From Nocardia jiangxiensis NBRC 101359 (lineage in GTDB: Bacteria > Actinomycetota > Actinomycetes > Mycobacteriales > Mycobacteriaceae), in contig NZ_BAGB01000037.1 in the NCBI RefSeq assembly GCF_000308615.1, positions 1 to 64,000 on the forward strand: DNA of 64,000 nucleotides, given 5' to 3'. Positions within the stretch are counted from its first letter, which is position 1. Every line of letters begins with the position of its first letter. Made by a program: the position numbers and the translations under genes. Below the pieces are notes generated by a model. It was given only the letters and a program-made list of their open reading frames with translations. It was not told the origin of the DNA and made no database searches. Shown here one piece after another: positions 1 through 9,439 of the stretch.

Positions 1-73
1 GGTCGAACCGCAGGCGAACTCCGCGCGCGCGGCCGGGCGGCATAGTACGTGTCCGTGCGGAATCGCGCGGTGA

Positions 74-85
74 GTTCGTGCGAAC
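74..85. promoter_or_regulatory. Inverted repeat upstream of mutA
   Basis: GTTCG-N2-CGAAC lies about 105 bases before the mutA start. It could be a regulator site for the methylmalonyl-CoA mutase operon, but no regulator gene lies nearby and no clear -10/-35 pair is visible. Seen in sequence; role is inference. Confidence 0.2.
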
Positions 86-189
86 AAGGCACACAGCGTC
101 GTGCGAAGGTGCTGCGAAGAGTTGGTCGGTGATCCCGGTGTCAGGTAGAGGTGGAAGTATCGACTCGAGTGGGAAGAGGTACAGCAGCG

Positions 190-2049
190 ATGCCGAATGG
201 ATCGGATCCCGGCGCGGAACCGGTACCCGGGTACGCCGAGTGGCGTAAGGGTGTGGCCGGGGTACTCGCGAAGGCTCGCAAGGTGGACGCCGCGGAGTTC
301 GGCGACGAGCCGGAGCGTCTGCTCGATGTGTCCACCTACGACGGCCTGACGGTCGCCCCCCTCTATACCCGCCGTGACGAACTGCCCGAGGCGCCCCTGC
401 CCGGTGAATTCCCGTTCGTGCGTGGCGGCGATCCCACCCGCGACGTGCACCGCGGCTGGTACGTGACCGCTCGCTTCGACGGCTCGGACGCCGCCGCGGT
501 GAACGAGGAGATTCTGAGCGGGCTCGACAACGGCGTGAGTTCGGTGTGGCTCGGCGTCGGCGAACGCGGCGTTCCGGTCGCCGACCTGCCGCGCGCGCTG
601 CGCGGGCTGCTGTTCGAACTCGCACCACTGGCCCTGGACGCGGGAGCCGACGCGAGTGCGGCCACCGCGCAACTGTTCTCGATCCTGGACGGCTACGAGG
701 CCACCGAACGCGGCGATATCCAGGTCTTCCTGGGCACCAGCCCGCTGACCAGCCAATTCAACGGTACTACCCACACCGGCCTGGACACCGCGGTGACGCT
801 GGCCCAGCAGGCCGTCGCGCGACCGGAGACCATCCGCGCGCTGACGGTGTGCGGCGTGGCCGTGCACAACGCGGGTGCCTCCGACGCGCAGGAACTCGGC
901 GCCGCGATCGCCGCGGGCCTGGAGTACCTGCGGGCGCTGACCGCCGCGGGCGTGCCCGTCGCGGATGCGCTCGGCCAGTTGGTGTTCCGCTTCGCCGCCA
1001 CCGACGACCAGTTCGGCACGATCGCGAAGTTCCGTGCCGCGCGCCGCTTGTGGGCCCGGGTGGCGCACGAGCTGGGTGCGCCGGATGCCGGTAACGCCCC
1101 GCAGTGGGCGGTCACCTCGGCGCCGATGATGAGCCAGCGCGACCCGTGGGTGAACATGCTGCGCACCACCCTGGCCGCCTTCGGCGCGGGCGTCGGCGGC
1201 GCGGATCTGGTGACGGTGCTGCCCTTCGACTCCGCGCTGCCCGCCGGGGAACTCGATGTGTCCCGGGCGTTCTCACAGCGCATGGCCCGCAACACGCAGC
1301 TGCTGCTGCTCGAGGAATCGCACCTGGGCCACGTGCAGGATCCCGGCGCGGGATCCTGGTACGTGGAGAGCGCGACCGACGCCCTGGCCGCCAAGGCATG
1401 GGAGTTCATGCAGGAGCTCGAGGCCGCAGGCGGATTCCGCGCCGCGCTGGACTCGGGTCTGCTGGCCGAGCGCGTCGGCGAGACCCGCGCCCGGCGCGAT
1501 CGTGATGTGGCACATCGCAAGACGTCGGTCACCGGCGTCAACGAATTCCCGAACCTGGCCGAGACGCCGCTGTCCGAGGCCGCGCGCGAGCCCGCGACCG
1601 TGGCGCGGTACGGCGCGGCGTTCGAGACGCTGCGCAACCGGTCCGATGCCTACCTCGCCGCACACGGCCAGCGGCCGAAGGCGGTGCTGATCCCGCTGGG
1701 CCCGGTGGCCGAACACAACGTCCGGGTCACCTTCACCGCCAACGTGCTCGCCTCGGGCGGTATCGAGACGACCAACCCGGGCGTGCTGGAGCTCTCCGGA
1801 ATCGGCGCGGCCGCAACCGAATCGGGCGCGAGTGTCGCGGTGCTGTGCGGATCGGACGGGCGCTACGCCGCCGAGGCCGCCGCGGCCGTGGAGCAGTTGC
1901 GCGGCGCCGGTGTGGCCACCGTGCTGCTGGCCGGGCCGGAGAAGGCCGTGGCCGAAGTGCCGGACGCACAGCGCCCGGACGGATACCTGACCGCACGGAT
2001 GGACGCGGTCGCGGCACTGTCCGGCCTGCTGGAGAAGCTGGGAGCGTAG
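190..2049 (+). CDS. mutA: Methylmalonyl-CoA mutase small subunit
   Basis: Small subunit of adenosylcobalamin-dependent methylmalonyl-CoA mutase, which interconverts methylmalonyl-CoA and succinyl-CoA (propionate, odd-chain fatty acid and cholesterol side-chain metabolism). The 619-residue protein has the mutase barrel (about 30-470) and a C-terminal cobalamin-like domain in which the base-off motif DxHxxG is absent (GSDGRYA stands there), as expected for the non-catalytic subunit. The ATG at 190 is preceded by AGAGG ten bases upstream and fits the length of actinobacterial MutA. An in-frame GTG at 151 would add 13 residues. It is followed three bases later by mutB, so the two are co-transcribed. 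Confidence 0.9.
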   Translation: MPNGSDPGAEPVPGYAEWRKGVAGVLAKARKVDAAEFGDEPERLLDVSTYDGLTVAPLYTRRDELPEAPLPGEFPFVRGGDPTRDVHRGWYVTARFDGSDAAAVNEEILSGLDNGVSSVWLGVGERGVPVADLPRALRGLLFELAPLALDAGADASAATAQLFSILDGYEATERGDIQVFLGTSPLTSQFNGTTHTGLDTAVTLAQQAVARPETIRALTVCGVAVHNAGASDAQELGAAIAAGLEYLRALTAAGVPVADALGQLVFRFAATDDQFGTIAKFRAARRLWARVAHELGAPDAGNAPQWAVTSAPMMSQRDPWVNMLRTTLAAFGAGVGGADLVTVLPFDSALPAGELDVSRAFSQRMARNTQLLLLEESHLGHVQDPGAGSWYVESATDALAAKAWEFMQELEAAGGFRAALDSGLLAERVGETRARRDRDVAHRKTSVTGVNEFPNLAETPLSEAAREPATVARYGAAFETLRNRSDAYLAAHGQRPKAVLIPLGPVAEHNVRVTFTANVLASGGIETTNPGVLELSGIGAAATESGASVAVLCGSDGRYAAEAAAAVEQLRGAGVATVLLAGPEKAVAEVPDAQRPDGYLTARMDAVAALSGLLEKLGA

Positions 2050-2052
2050 ACG

Positions 2053-4308
2053 ATGACCATCAATCACGTGATCGGCAGTTTCGCCGACGTGCCGCTGGAC
2101 GCGAGCGCGCAGAGCGCCGCGCAGCCCGGCGAGGAGCAGGTGCGCGAGTTCGTGCGCACCGCAGCCGAGGCGAACGGGTACACCCCCGAGCAGTTGGTGT
2201 GGGCGACGCCCGAGGGCATCGACGTCCCGCCGGTGTTCACCAAGGCCGACCGCGACGCGATCGTCGAGCAGGGGTATCCGCTGGACAGCGTGCCGGGCGT
2301 CGCCCCGTTCGTGCGCGGCCCGTACCCGACGATGTACGTCAACCAGCCGTGGACCATCCGCCAGTACGCGGGCTTCTCCACCGCCGCGGACTCGAACGCC
2401 TTCTACCGCCGCAACCTGCAGTCCGGTCAGAAGGGCCTGTCGGTGGCCTTCGACCTGGCCACGCACCGCGGCTACGACTCCGATCACCCGCGCGTCACCG
2501 GTGACGTCGGTATGGCCGGTGTGGCCATCGACTCCATCCTGGACATGCGGGAGTTGTTCGATTCCATTCCGCTGGACCAGGTCTCGGTGTCGATGACCAT
2601 GAACGGCGCGGTGCTGCCGATTCTGGCGCTGTACGTCGTGGCCGCCGAGGAGCAGGGCGTCAAGCCCGAACAGCTGGCCGGAACCATTCAGAACGACATT
2701 CTGAAGGAGTTCATGGTCCGCAACACCTACATCTATCCGCCCGAACCCTCGATGCGGATCATCTCCGACATCTTCGCCTACACCAGTGCGAAGATGCCGA
2801 AGTTCAACTCGATCTCGATCTCCGGCTACCACATCCAGGAGGCCGGGGCCACCGCGGATCTGGAGCTGGCGTACACCCTCGCCGACGGCGTGGAGTACAT
2901 CAAGGCCGGTATCGAGGCCGGTATGGAGGTCGACAAGTTCGCGCCGCGGCTGTCGTTCTTCTGGGCGATCGGCATGAACTTCTTCATGGAAGTCGCCAAG
3001 ATGCGCGCGGGCCGGCTGCTGTGGAGCGAGCTGGTCGCGCAGTTCGAACCCAAGAATGCGAAATCCCTTGCGCTGCGCACCCATTCGCAGACCTCGGGCT
3101 GGTCGCTGACCGCGCAGGACGTGTTCAACAACGTCGCGCGCACCTGTGTGGAGGCGATGGCCGCCACACAGGGGCACACCCAGTCGCTGCACACCAACGC
3201 CCTGGACGAGGCCCTGGCGCTGCCGACCGACTTCTCCGCGCGGATCGCTCGCAACACCCAGCTGCTGATCCAGCAGGAGTCCAACACCACCCGGCCCGCC
3301 GACCCGTGGGGCGGCTCCTATTACGTGGAGTGGCTGACCCACCAGCTCGCCGAGCGGGCTCGTGCCCACATCGCCGAGGTGCAGGCGCACGGCGGTATGG
3401 CACAGGCGATTTCGGAGGGCATCCCGAAGCTGCGCATCGAGGAGGCCGCCGCGCGCACGCAGGCGCGCATCGATACCGGTCAGCAGCCGGTGATCGGGGT
3501 CAACAAGTACCAGGTCACCGAGGACACCCCGATCGAGGTGCTCAAGGTCGAGAACTCCCGGGTGCGCGCCGAGCAGAACGAGAAGTTGCGCCGTCTGCGC
3601 GCCGAACGCGACTCGGGTGAGGTGGAGCGCGCGCTGGCCGAATTGACCAGGGCCGCAGCGTCGTCCGAGGGCGGCATGAACAACAACCTGCTGGCGCTGG
3701 CGATCGACGCGGCGCGCGCCAAGGCGACCGTCGGGGAGATCTCCGACGCGCTGGAGAAGGTGTACGGACGTCATCAGGCCGAGATCCGCACGCTCTCGGG
3801 CGTCTACCGCGAGGAGGCCGGGAAGGTGACCAATATCAGCCAGGCCATGGCGCTGGTGGAGGAGTTCGCCGCCGCCGAGGGCCGCCGCCCCCGCATCCTG
3901 GTCTGCAAGATGGGCCAGGACGGGCACGATCGCGGTCAGAAGGTGATCGCCACGGCCTTCGCCGATCTGGGCATGGACGTCGACGTGGGCCCGCTGTTCC
4001 AGACCCCGGAGGAGGTGGCCCAGCAGGCCGCGGACAACGACGTGCACGTCGTCGGCGTGTCCTCGCTCGCGGCCGGCCACCTCACGCTGGTGCCTGCCCT
4101 GCGGCAGGCGCTGGCCGATGTCGGTCGTCCCGACATCATGGTCGTGGTGGGCGGGGTGATCCCGCCGGGCGACTTCGACGAGCTGTACGCCGCGGGCGCG
4201 GCCGCGATCTTCGCGCCCGGCACCGTGATCGCCGATGCCGCGGTCGATCTGCTTCGCAAACTGGCGGCCGGACTCGGGCACGAGATCGGCACCGGCGCGG
4301 GCGAATGA
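2053..4308 (+). CDS. mutB: Methylmalonyl-CoA mutase large (catalytic) subunit
   Basis: Catalytic subunit of methylmalonyl-CoA mutase, 751 residues. The N-terminal TIM barrel binds the acyl-CoA. The C-terminal B12 domain carries the base-off/His-on motif D623-x-H625-x-x-G628 ([10 protein letters not shown]), whose histidine ligates cobalt. It starts three bases after the mutA stop, and its own TGA overlaps the ATG of meaB (ATGA), which indicates translational coupling of enzyme and chaperone. Length and motif order match MutB of mycobacteria and Streptomyces. Confidence 0.96.
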   Translation: MTINHVIGSFADVPLDASAQSAAQPGEEQVREFVRTAAEANGYTPEQLVWATPEGIDVPPVFTKADRDAIVEQGYPLDSVPGVAPFVRGPYPTMYVNQPWTIRQYAGFSTAADSNAFYRRNLQSGQKGLSVAFDLATHRGYDSDHPRVTGDVGMAGVAIDSILDMRELFDSIPLDQVSVSMTMNGAVLPILALYVVAAEEQGVKPEQLAGTIQNDILKEFMVRNTYIYPPEPSMRIISDIFAYTSAKMPKFNSISISGYHIQEAGATADLELAYTLADGVEYIKAGIEAGMEVDKFAPRLSFFWAIGMNFFMEVAKMRAGRLLWSELVAQFEPKNAKSLALRTHSQTSGWSLTAQDVFNNVARTCVEAMAATQGHTQSLHTNALDEALALPTDFSARIARNTQLLIQQESNTTRPADPWGGSYYVEWLTHQLAERARAHIAEVQAHGGMAQAISEGIPKLRIEEAAARTQARIDTGQQPVIGVNKYQVTEDTPIEVLKVENSRVRAEQNEKLRRLRAERDSGEVERALAELTRAAASSEGGMNNNLLALAIDAARAKATVGEISDALEKVYGRHQAEIRTLSGVYREEAGKVTNISQAMALVEEFAAAEGRRPRILVCKMGQDGHDRGQKVIATAFADLGMDVDVGPLFQTPEEVAQQAADNDVHVVGVSSLAAGHLTLVPALRQALADVGRPDIMVVVGGVIPPGDFDELYAAGAAAIFAPGTVIADAAVDLLRKLAAGLGHEIGTGAGE

Positions 4309-5534
4309 ACGAGCCCGTCGCGAACGACGGCGGTCCGGAGTCCGTCGCATCGACCACGGATCGTCGTCGTTCGGCTGTGCCTGCCAACGGTGGGCAGCCG
4401 GGTGATCTCGGGACCGGGAGCACCGAATCGACTGCGGCACAACGGCAGCGGCGCGAGGACTGGGTTCCCGCCGGGCATCCGCGGCTGACCTCGACCTCGG
4501 GCGTCGGCAGCTCGACCGGCGGCACGGGCGGGAGTTCGGCTGCCACACCGCGTCGCACGATCGATGTCGATCAGCTCGCCGAAGCGGTACGCAAGGGCGA
4601 GCGCAGCGCGCTGGCCCGGTCGATCACCCTCGTCGAGTCCACCCGCCCGGATCATCGCGATCTGGCCCAGCAGTTGTTGCTGAAGGTCGGCTCCGAAGGT
4701 GCGGTGGGATCCAATCGCGTGGGCATCACCGGTGTTCCGGGCGTTGGTAAGTCGACGTTCATCGATGCGCTCGGCATGTACCTGATCGGGCAGGGGCATC
4801 GGGTGGCGGTCCTGGCGGTGGATCCGTCCTCGACTCGGACCGGCGGGTCGATCCTCGGCGACAAGACCCGCATGGCGCGGCTGTCGACCGAACGCGACGC
4901 GTTCATCCGCCCTTCGCCGACCGCGGGCACCCTGGGCGGCGTGGCCAAGGCCACCCGAGAGACGATCGTGCTGCTCGAGGCCGCCGGATACGACGTGGTG
5001 CTGGTGGAGACCGTCGGCGTGGGCCAGTCCGAGGTGACCGTCGCCAATATGGTCGACGTGTTCTGCTTCCTGACCCTGGCGCGCACCGGAGATCAGTTGC
5101 AGGGCATCAAGAAGGGCGTCCTGGAACTGGCGGATCTGGTCGCGGTCAACAAGGCCGACGGCCGCCACGAACTCGAGGCCAAATCCGCCGCGCGCGAACT
5201 GCAGGGCGCGATGCGCCTGATCCATCCGCGCGATTCCCTCTGGCGCCCACCGGTTCTCACCATGAGCGGGCTGAACGGGACGGGCCTGGACACCTTCTGG
5301 GACACCGTGCTGACCCATCGCCGGGTACTCACCGAGGCGGGGGAGTTCGCCGAGAAGCGCCGCCGCCAGCAGGTCGACTGGACCTGGACGATGGTGCACG
5401 ATCAGCTGCTGCGCCGGCTGGCCGAGAGCCCGGCGGTGAAAGCCATCCGGACCGAGGTGGAGGACCGCGTCCGCGCCGGATCCCTCACCCCTGCCCTCGC
5501 CACCGAGGAGATCCTGCGCGCCTTCGACGGCTGA
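4305..5534 (+). CDS. meaB: MeaB-type G3E GTPase, methylmalonyl-CoA mutase chaperone
   Basis: GTPase that guards and reloads the cobalamin cofactor of methylmalonyl-CoA mutase. The P-loop is at residues 143-150 (GVPGVGKS, K149), followed by LAVDPSS, the ETVGVGQSE switch region and the NKAD guanine-specificity motif. Its start overlaps the mutB stop by four bases. The protein (409 residues) is longer than typical MeaB (about 330) because of roughly 85 N-terminal residues rich in Ser, Thr, Gly and Pro before the conserved core. The extension is probably disordered. An internal start cannot be excluded, but the ATGA coupling favours the long form. Confidence 0.93.
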   Translation: MNEPVANDGGPESVASTTDRRRSAVPANGGQPGDLGTGSTESTAAQRQRREDWVPAGHPRLTSTSGVGSSTGGTGGSSAATPRRTIDVDQLAEAVRKGERSALARSITLVESTRPDHRDLAQQLLLKVGSEGAVGSNRVGITGVPGVGKSTFIDALGMYLIGQGHRVAVLAVDPSSTRTGGSILGDKTRMARLSTERDAFIRPSPTAGTLGGVAKATRETIVLLEAAGYDVVLVETVGVGQSEVTVANMVDVFCFLTLARTGDQLQGIKKGVLELADLVAVNKADGRHELEAKSAARELQGAMRLIHPRDSLWRPPVLTMSGLNGTGLDTFWDTVLTHRRVLTEAGEFAEKRRRQQVDWTWTMVHDQLLRRLAESPAVKAIRTEVEDRVRAGSLTPALATEEILRAFDG

Positions 5535-5541
5535 GATCCAT

Positions 5542-6049
5542 TCAGCGCGAAGGCCGCTGGGGCCGGGGCGGGGCCTCGAACTGAGCCGACGTGAGGCCGG
5601 TGGCCACGGCCGGGTTCTCCGCCAGGTAGGTGATGGTGGACAGCAGCCCGTTGGCGTCGAGATGCCAGGTTCTCGGCATCACGCGTCGAGGACTGTTACG
5701 GATGCCGTACAGGGCGGCCGGGTCGGCGATCTGGAACTCGACGTAGGGCATCGGGCTGCGACCGCCGGTGTAGCGGCCCGCTACCTCGACGATGTCCGCC
5801 CAGGCGACCTCGAATCGCCCGATTCGCAGACCGCCGCCGGTCGCCACCAGTGAGGGGCGATAGACCATCCCGAGCGACAGCGAAGAAGACGACAACGAGG
5901 AGGGCGGTTCCGCCCAGGAGGAATCCGGCACTCGTGTCGCCGCTCCCGGCGACTCGGAACCGCAGAATCCACCGGTAGCCGTCCGGGGTCGCCTCGGTCC
6001 CCGGATCTTTCGGGAAACCTGCTGTCGCACTTGAATTTCCGCTGTCCAT
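5542..6049 (-). pseudogene. Small membrane PH-like protein, frame broken
   Basis: Two frames appear to encode one protein. Residues from the ATG at 6049 give a short soluble leader (MDSGNSSATAGF) and one hydrophobic segment (FLLGGTALLVVVFFAVAR). The continuation lies one frame over, beginning near 5868 (MVYRPSLVATGGGLRIGRF), with a beta-rich PH-like pattern ending at the stop at 5542. The first frame stays open to about 5696 but becomes arginine-rich and unconvincing. The junction falls between about 5866 and 5900 and corresponds to one extra base (or two missing). It lies 12 bases after the amidohydrolase gene in the same direction. Either the gene is inactivated or the sequence has an indel error. 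A separate 108-residue protein starting at 5868 is possible but has no ribosome binding site. Function unknown. Confidence 0.55.
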
Positions 6050-6061
6050 CTCGCGGCGATT

Positions 6062-6961
6062 CTAGCGCTGTGCGTGCGACTCCAACCCGAACAGCTGTGC
6101 GGCATTTTCGTAACAGGCGCCACGAAGCCAGGCATCACCCAGCTCGAGACGATCCAGGGCATGGAGCGCATGGGCGTACGGGTACGGAATGTTCGGGAAA
6201 TCGCTGCCGAACAGGATGCGGTCGCCCAGCGCGAGCAGACGGGTGCGCTCGTTCTCGGGGAACGGATCCTGCGAATCGAAGAAGTCCGTGAAGTTCATCG
6301 TGGTGTCCAAGTGGACCAGGGGGTGCCGCTCGGCGATATCGAGGAACTCGGTGTAATCGGGTGCGCCCATATGGGCGACAATCAAGCGCAGACGCGGAAA
6401 GTGCTGCAGCAGTTCGGCAATGGGGCCGGGGCCGGTGAATCTGCCGGGCGCCGGGCCCGAACCGCAATGGATGAGCACCGGAACGCCGGTCTCGGACAGG
6501 ATCTCCCACACCGGCGTCAGCAGCGGATCGACGGGCGAGAAATCTCCGACCTGGATGTGTACCTTGAAGATCCGCGCTCCCGCCTCGATCGCGGACGCGA
6601 CGTACTCGCCCGCGCCCGGCTCCGGGAAGAAGGTCGCGGTGTGCAGGCAGTCCGGGGTGCGGGCGGCGAACTCGGCCGACCAGCCGTTGAGCCAGGCCGC
6701 CATCTCCGGTTTGTGCGGATAGACCAGGGCGGTGAACGCGCGAACACCGAAGTCGCGCAACGTCTTCAGCCGGACCTGCTCCTCGTCACGGTAGGCGATC
6801 GGCCACGGCCGCCCGATCAGCGGACCGGCCGAATCGAAGTACGCCCACACCTTGCGCATCACCGGCTCGGGCATGAAATGCGTATGGACGTCGATGATTC
6901 CGGGCAGGTCGAGCCGCCGCTGGAATTCGTGGACATAGGTCAGGTCGTCGTCTGCGTTCAT
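6062..6961 (-). CDS. Amidohydrolase-family metal-dependent hydrolase
   Basis: TIM-barrel hydrolase of the amidohydrolase-2 family, 299 residues. The first metal-binding motif is H26-x-H28 (IIDVHTHF). Later histidines are in LIHCGSG and IVAHMGAPDY, and the distal aspartate is in LFGSDFPNIPY. The family includes decarboxylases and C-C or C-N hydrolases such as 2-amino-3-carboxymuconate semialdehyde decarboxylase, so the substrate cannot be assigned. It lies 24 bases downstream of the nucleoside hydrolase gene and is probably co-transcribed with it, which makes nucleobase or related scavenging one possibility. Confidence 0.85.
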   Translation of the reverse strand: MNADDDLTYVHEFQRRLDLPGIIDVHTHFMPEPVMRKVWAYFDSAGPLIGRPWPIAYRDEEQVRLKTLRDFGVRAFTALVYPHKPEMAAWLNGWSAEFAARTPDCLHTATFFPEPGAGEYVASAIEAGARIFKVHIQVGDFSPVDPLLTPVWEILSETGVPVLIHCGSGPAPGRFTGPGPIAELLQHFPRLRLIVAHMGAPDYTEFLDIAERHPLVHLDTTMNFTDFFDSQDPFPENERTRLLALGDRILFGSDFPNIPYPYAHALHALDRLELGDAWLRGACYENAAQLFGLESHAQR

Positions 6962-6985
6962 ACTGCGATCTCCACAACTGCTCGA

Positions 6986-8023
6986 TCAGCGGTCCGGATA
7001 CACCGTGCGGGCGAAATCTCCCACCCGCTCGATCAGCCGGTCGAAGAAGACCGCCGGATCGGTGCCGATGACGATGTCCGCGTTGGGTTCCCGGCCCCAC
7101 ATCCCGGCCCAGTCGGCCACGGTGGTCCCGCGAGTGATGGTGCCGCCCAGTTCGACCTCGACCGTGGCCGCCCGGGTGCGGGCCAGGCCGGGATCCAGCG
7201 CCACCGCCGCGGCGAACGGATCGTGCATGTGCGCGAGATAGCCCTGGTCGTAGTGGCGGTGGAATTCGAAATAGAACCGCACCGCATCGGTCAGGAACCG
7301 CACGATCGGGTTACTGGCCTTGGACCGGGTGCCGGGTGTATCGGTTTCGGAGACCTCGTGCTCCGGAACGCTGCGCGCGCGTTCGGCGAGCCGGGCGAGA
7401 TGATCCGGGACCATCTCGATGGTCTCGGTGATATCCAGTCCGCAGACCAGCGGGCGCCGGTCGGCCGGTGCGGCGGCGAAGGCGGCGAAGACCTCCTGCC
7501 ACGCCTCCGGATCCACGTGCACATTCCACTCGTTGGTCGGCGTGGTGTTGCCCGGATGGTTGAACGCCCCGCCCATCACCACCAGCCGGCCGAGCAGTTG
7601 CGGCAGCCGCGGCTCGATCCGCAGCGCGAGTGCGAGATTGGTGAGCGGCCCGGTGCACAGCCCGACGATCTCCCCGGGATGGTCGCGCACCAGATCCACC
7701 CACAGCTGCGCCCCGGACCGGGGCGAGATCCGGCGCGGCGGAAGCGGGAATTCGGCATAGCCGATGCCCTGTGGGCCGTGCGTGTCCTCGGTGGTCTGCA
7801 GTGGGATCGCCAGGGGAGTGTCCGCGCCGAGCGCCACCTCGATATCGGGTGCCCGGCACAGCTCCAACAGTGCCAGATTGTTCGTCGCCACCTGTGGCGC
7901 GGAGACGTTACCGGCCGTCGAGACGATACCCAGGAGTTCGGCCTCCGGGCTGGCGAGGACGTAGAGCAGTCCGAGGGAATCGTCGATGCCGGTGTCGACA
8001 TCCATGATGATCTTCTGCCGCAC
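6986..8023 (-). CDS. Inosine/uridine-preferring nucleoside hydrolase family protein
   Basis: Calcium-dependent N-ribohydrolase, 345 residues. The signature DVDTGIDD at residues 8-15 supplies the metal-binding aspartates, and the family's further conserved sections are visible (TGPLTNLALAL, VMGGAFNHPGN, NVHVDPEAWQ, DPFAAAVALDP). It would split ribonucleosides into base and ribose for salvage; base preference cannot be read from sequence. It is the first gene of a minus-strand group with the amidohydrolase and the broken PH-like gene. Confidence 0.9.
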   Translation of the reverse strand: MRQKIIMDVDTGIDDSLGLLYVLASPEAELLGIVSTAGNVSAPQVATNNLALLELCRAPDIEVALGADTPLAIPLQTTEDTHGPQGIGYAEFPLPPRRISPRSGAQLWVDLVRDHPGEIVGLCTGPLTNLALALRIEPRLPQLLGRLVVMGGAFNHPGNTTPTNEWNVHVDPEAWQEVFAAFAAAPADRRPLVCGLDITETIEMVPDHLARLAERARSVPEHEVSETDTPGTRSKASNPIVRFLTDAVRFYFEFHRHYDQGYLAHMHDPFAAAVALDPGLARTRAATVEVELGGTITRGTTVADWAGMWGREPNADIVIGTDPAVFFDRLIERVGDFARTVYPDR

Positions 8024-8085
8024 CGGCGCAATCCTATCGGTGTGGTGCGGCGTGGTTGCCGAGGGTCGGCTCGGGCCGCATCCGG

Positions 8086-8114
8086 CAGGCGGGGCCGGGT
8101 GCCGGACCCGCCTG
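8086..8114. terminator. GC-rich hairpin after the FAD monooxygenase
   Basis: An 8-bp stem (CAGGCGGG/CCCGCCTG), one G-A mismatch, then a 4-bp stem (CCGG/CCGG) around a 3-base loop, just beyond the stop of the minus-strand monooxygenase gene. No U-tract follows, as is common for actinobacterial terminators. Confidence 0.6.
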
Positions 8115-8124
8115 TCCGCAGCGT

Positions 8125-9336
8125 TCAGTACGTCGGCAGTTCGTAGTCCTCGGTCTTGCCGAAGAACATCTTCATCATCACCGGCCGCATCACCCGCGAG
8201 AGCATCACCCGGTTGGCGGTGCGGCGCATGGCGGTGCCGAATCGACTGTGCGACAACATCATATCGATGCCGCCGCCCGGGAGCTGCTTCGCCTCGTCCA
8301 GGAACGGGGTCACCTTCTGCTCGTATCGGCCCACCGCGCCGAGCAGATCGTCCGGGGTGGCGGTGATCTCGCCCGCGAGGACGTAGGCGCCCACGATTGC
8401 CATGGCGGTGCCCATCCCCGTCATCGGGGAGCCGCAGTATCCGGCGTCGCCGAGCAGGGTGACGCGTCCGGCGTTGAGGGTGGGCATATCGATTCGGGCC
8501 AGCTCGTCGAAGTAGAAGTCCTCGGTCGTCGCCATCCCCGCGAGAATCGCCGGGGCATGCCAGCCGTCACCGTCCAGATGGTTCCGGATGAGCCGATGCT
8601 GCGCGTCGGGATCGCCGCGCAGGGCGGGATCCCGGTCGGTGAGAACGGTGAGGATGGCCTTCGCGGTATCGGGATCGCCGTCGGGCCGAAGGCCGACCGC
8701 GGCGCTGGGAATCAACTGCATGGTGAACCATCCGGGCCGCACGTCCGGCGGCGTGGGGATCGTGAAGAACGACATGTAGCCGCCAAGATACGTGCTGAAC
8801 TGCTCCTCCGGGCCGAAGGCCAGCCGCCGGGTGGCCGAGTGCACGCCGTCGGCGCCGACGACGAGATCGAAACGTTCGGTACGCCCGGAGGCGAAGCCCA
8901 CCTCGACACCGGAATCGTCCTGGTCCAGCGTGGTGATCCAGTCGCCGTACCGGTAGTCCAGATCCCCGGCGGCGCCGGCGAGTTCGTCCAGCAGCACCTG
9001 ATTCAGATCGCCGCGGGTGATCTCGATCTCGGCCACCGGGCCTTTCCCGTCGAAGAACTCCATCGACATGTTCGCGTAGGTCCGCCCTTGCGGGTCGACA
9101 TAGGACATGCCGAGTTCCTGGAGCTGGTACTTGCGGATACCGGGCATCAGGCCCATCCGCTCGGCGGCCTCGCGGCTGGGACCGCGCAGATCCACGGCCT
9201 GTCCGCCGGGTCGGGGGGCGGCGGCCCGCTCGATGACGGTGACGTCGATTCCGGCGCGAAGCAGTTGCAGCGCAACGGCATTACCGGCGATGCCGCCGCC
9301 GGAGACGAGGATGCGCGGGGTGTGCGTAGTGCCCAT
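8125..9336 (-). CDS. FAD-dependent monooxygenase
   Basis: Flavoprotein aromatic hydroxylase of the PHBH/UbiH fold, 403 residues. The N-terminal dinucleotide-binding motif reads ILVSGGGIAGNAVALQL, and the second FAD motif is LLGDAGYCGSPMTGMG near residue 300. It resembles the tetracycline/rifampicin-type FAD monooxygenases as much as catabolic ones, so the substrate is open. It is transcribed divergently from a TetR gene, and the gap holds several inverted repeats. The TetR protein is therefore the probable repressor of this gene, and an aromatic compound or antibiotic the probable inducer. Confidence 0.87.
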   Translation of the reverse strand: MGTTHTPRILVSGGGIAGNAVALQLLRAGIDVTVIERAAAPRPGGQAVDLRGPSREAAERMGLMPGIRKYQLQELGMSYVDPQGRTYANMSMEFFDGKGPVAEIEITRGDLNQVLLDELAGAAGDLDYRYGDWITTLDQDDSGVEVGFASGRTERFDLVVGADGVHSATRRLAFGPEEQFSTYLGGYMSFFTIPTPPDVRPGWFTMQLIPSAAVGLRPDGDPDTAKAILTVLTDRDPALRGDPDAQHRLIRNHLDGDGWHAPAILAGMATTEDFYFDELARIDMPTLNAGRVTLLGDAGYCGSPMTGMGTAMAIVGAYVLAGEITATPDDLLGAVGRYEQKVTPFLDEAKQLPGGGIDMMLSHSRFGTAMRRTANRVMLSRVMRPVMMKMFFGKTEDYELPTY

Positions 9337-9365
9337 GGTGTCGGTTCCCTGTCGTGTGGATCGAA

Positions 9366-9424
9366 TGTCTTAGACAAATGTGCCACACATTTGGCACATC
9401 TGTCTAGAACAAATGTCTAAGACG
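9366..9424. promoter_or_regulatory. Composite operator between monooxygenase and TetR genes
   Basis: Three copies of TGTCTNNGACA-type sites are present: TGTCTTAGACA (9366-9376, perfect around its centre base), TGTCTAGAACA (9401-9411) and TGTCTAAGACG (9414-9424). Between the first two lies TGTGCCA-N6-TGGCACA (9379-9398). The first two sites and this inner repeat share one centre of symmetry (between 9388 and 9389), forming a 46-base nested palindrome. Probable binding site of the TetR protein encoded at 9440. Confidence 0.7.
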
Positions 9425-9439
9425 TTGTAACCTGGGCAT

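Noticed and set aside
74..85. GTTCG-N2-CGAAC as an SOS box for mutA
   Set aside because: The half-sites are in the wrong order and spacing for TCGAAC-N4-GTTCGA.
1273..4548. 1091-codon open frame on the minus strand across mutA-mutB
   Set aside because: High GC leaves antisense frames open. The composition is His/Arg/Asp/Gly-rich with no domain, and it lies fully opposite well-recognised mutase genes.
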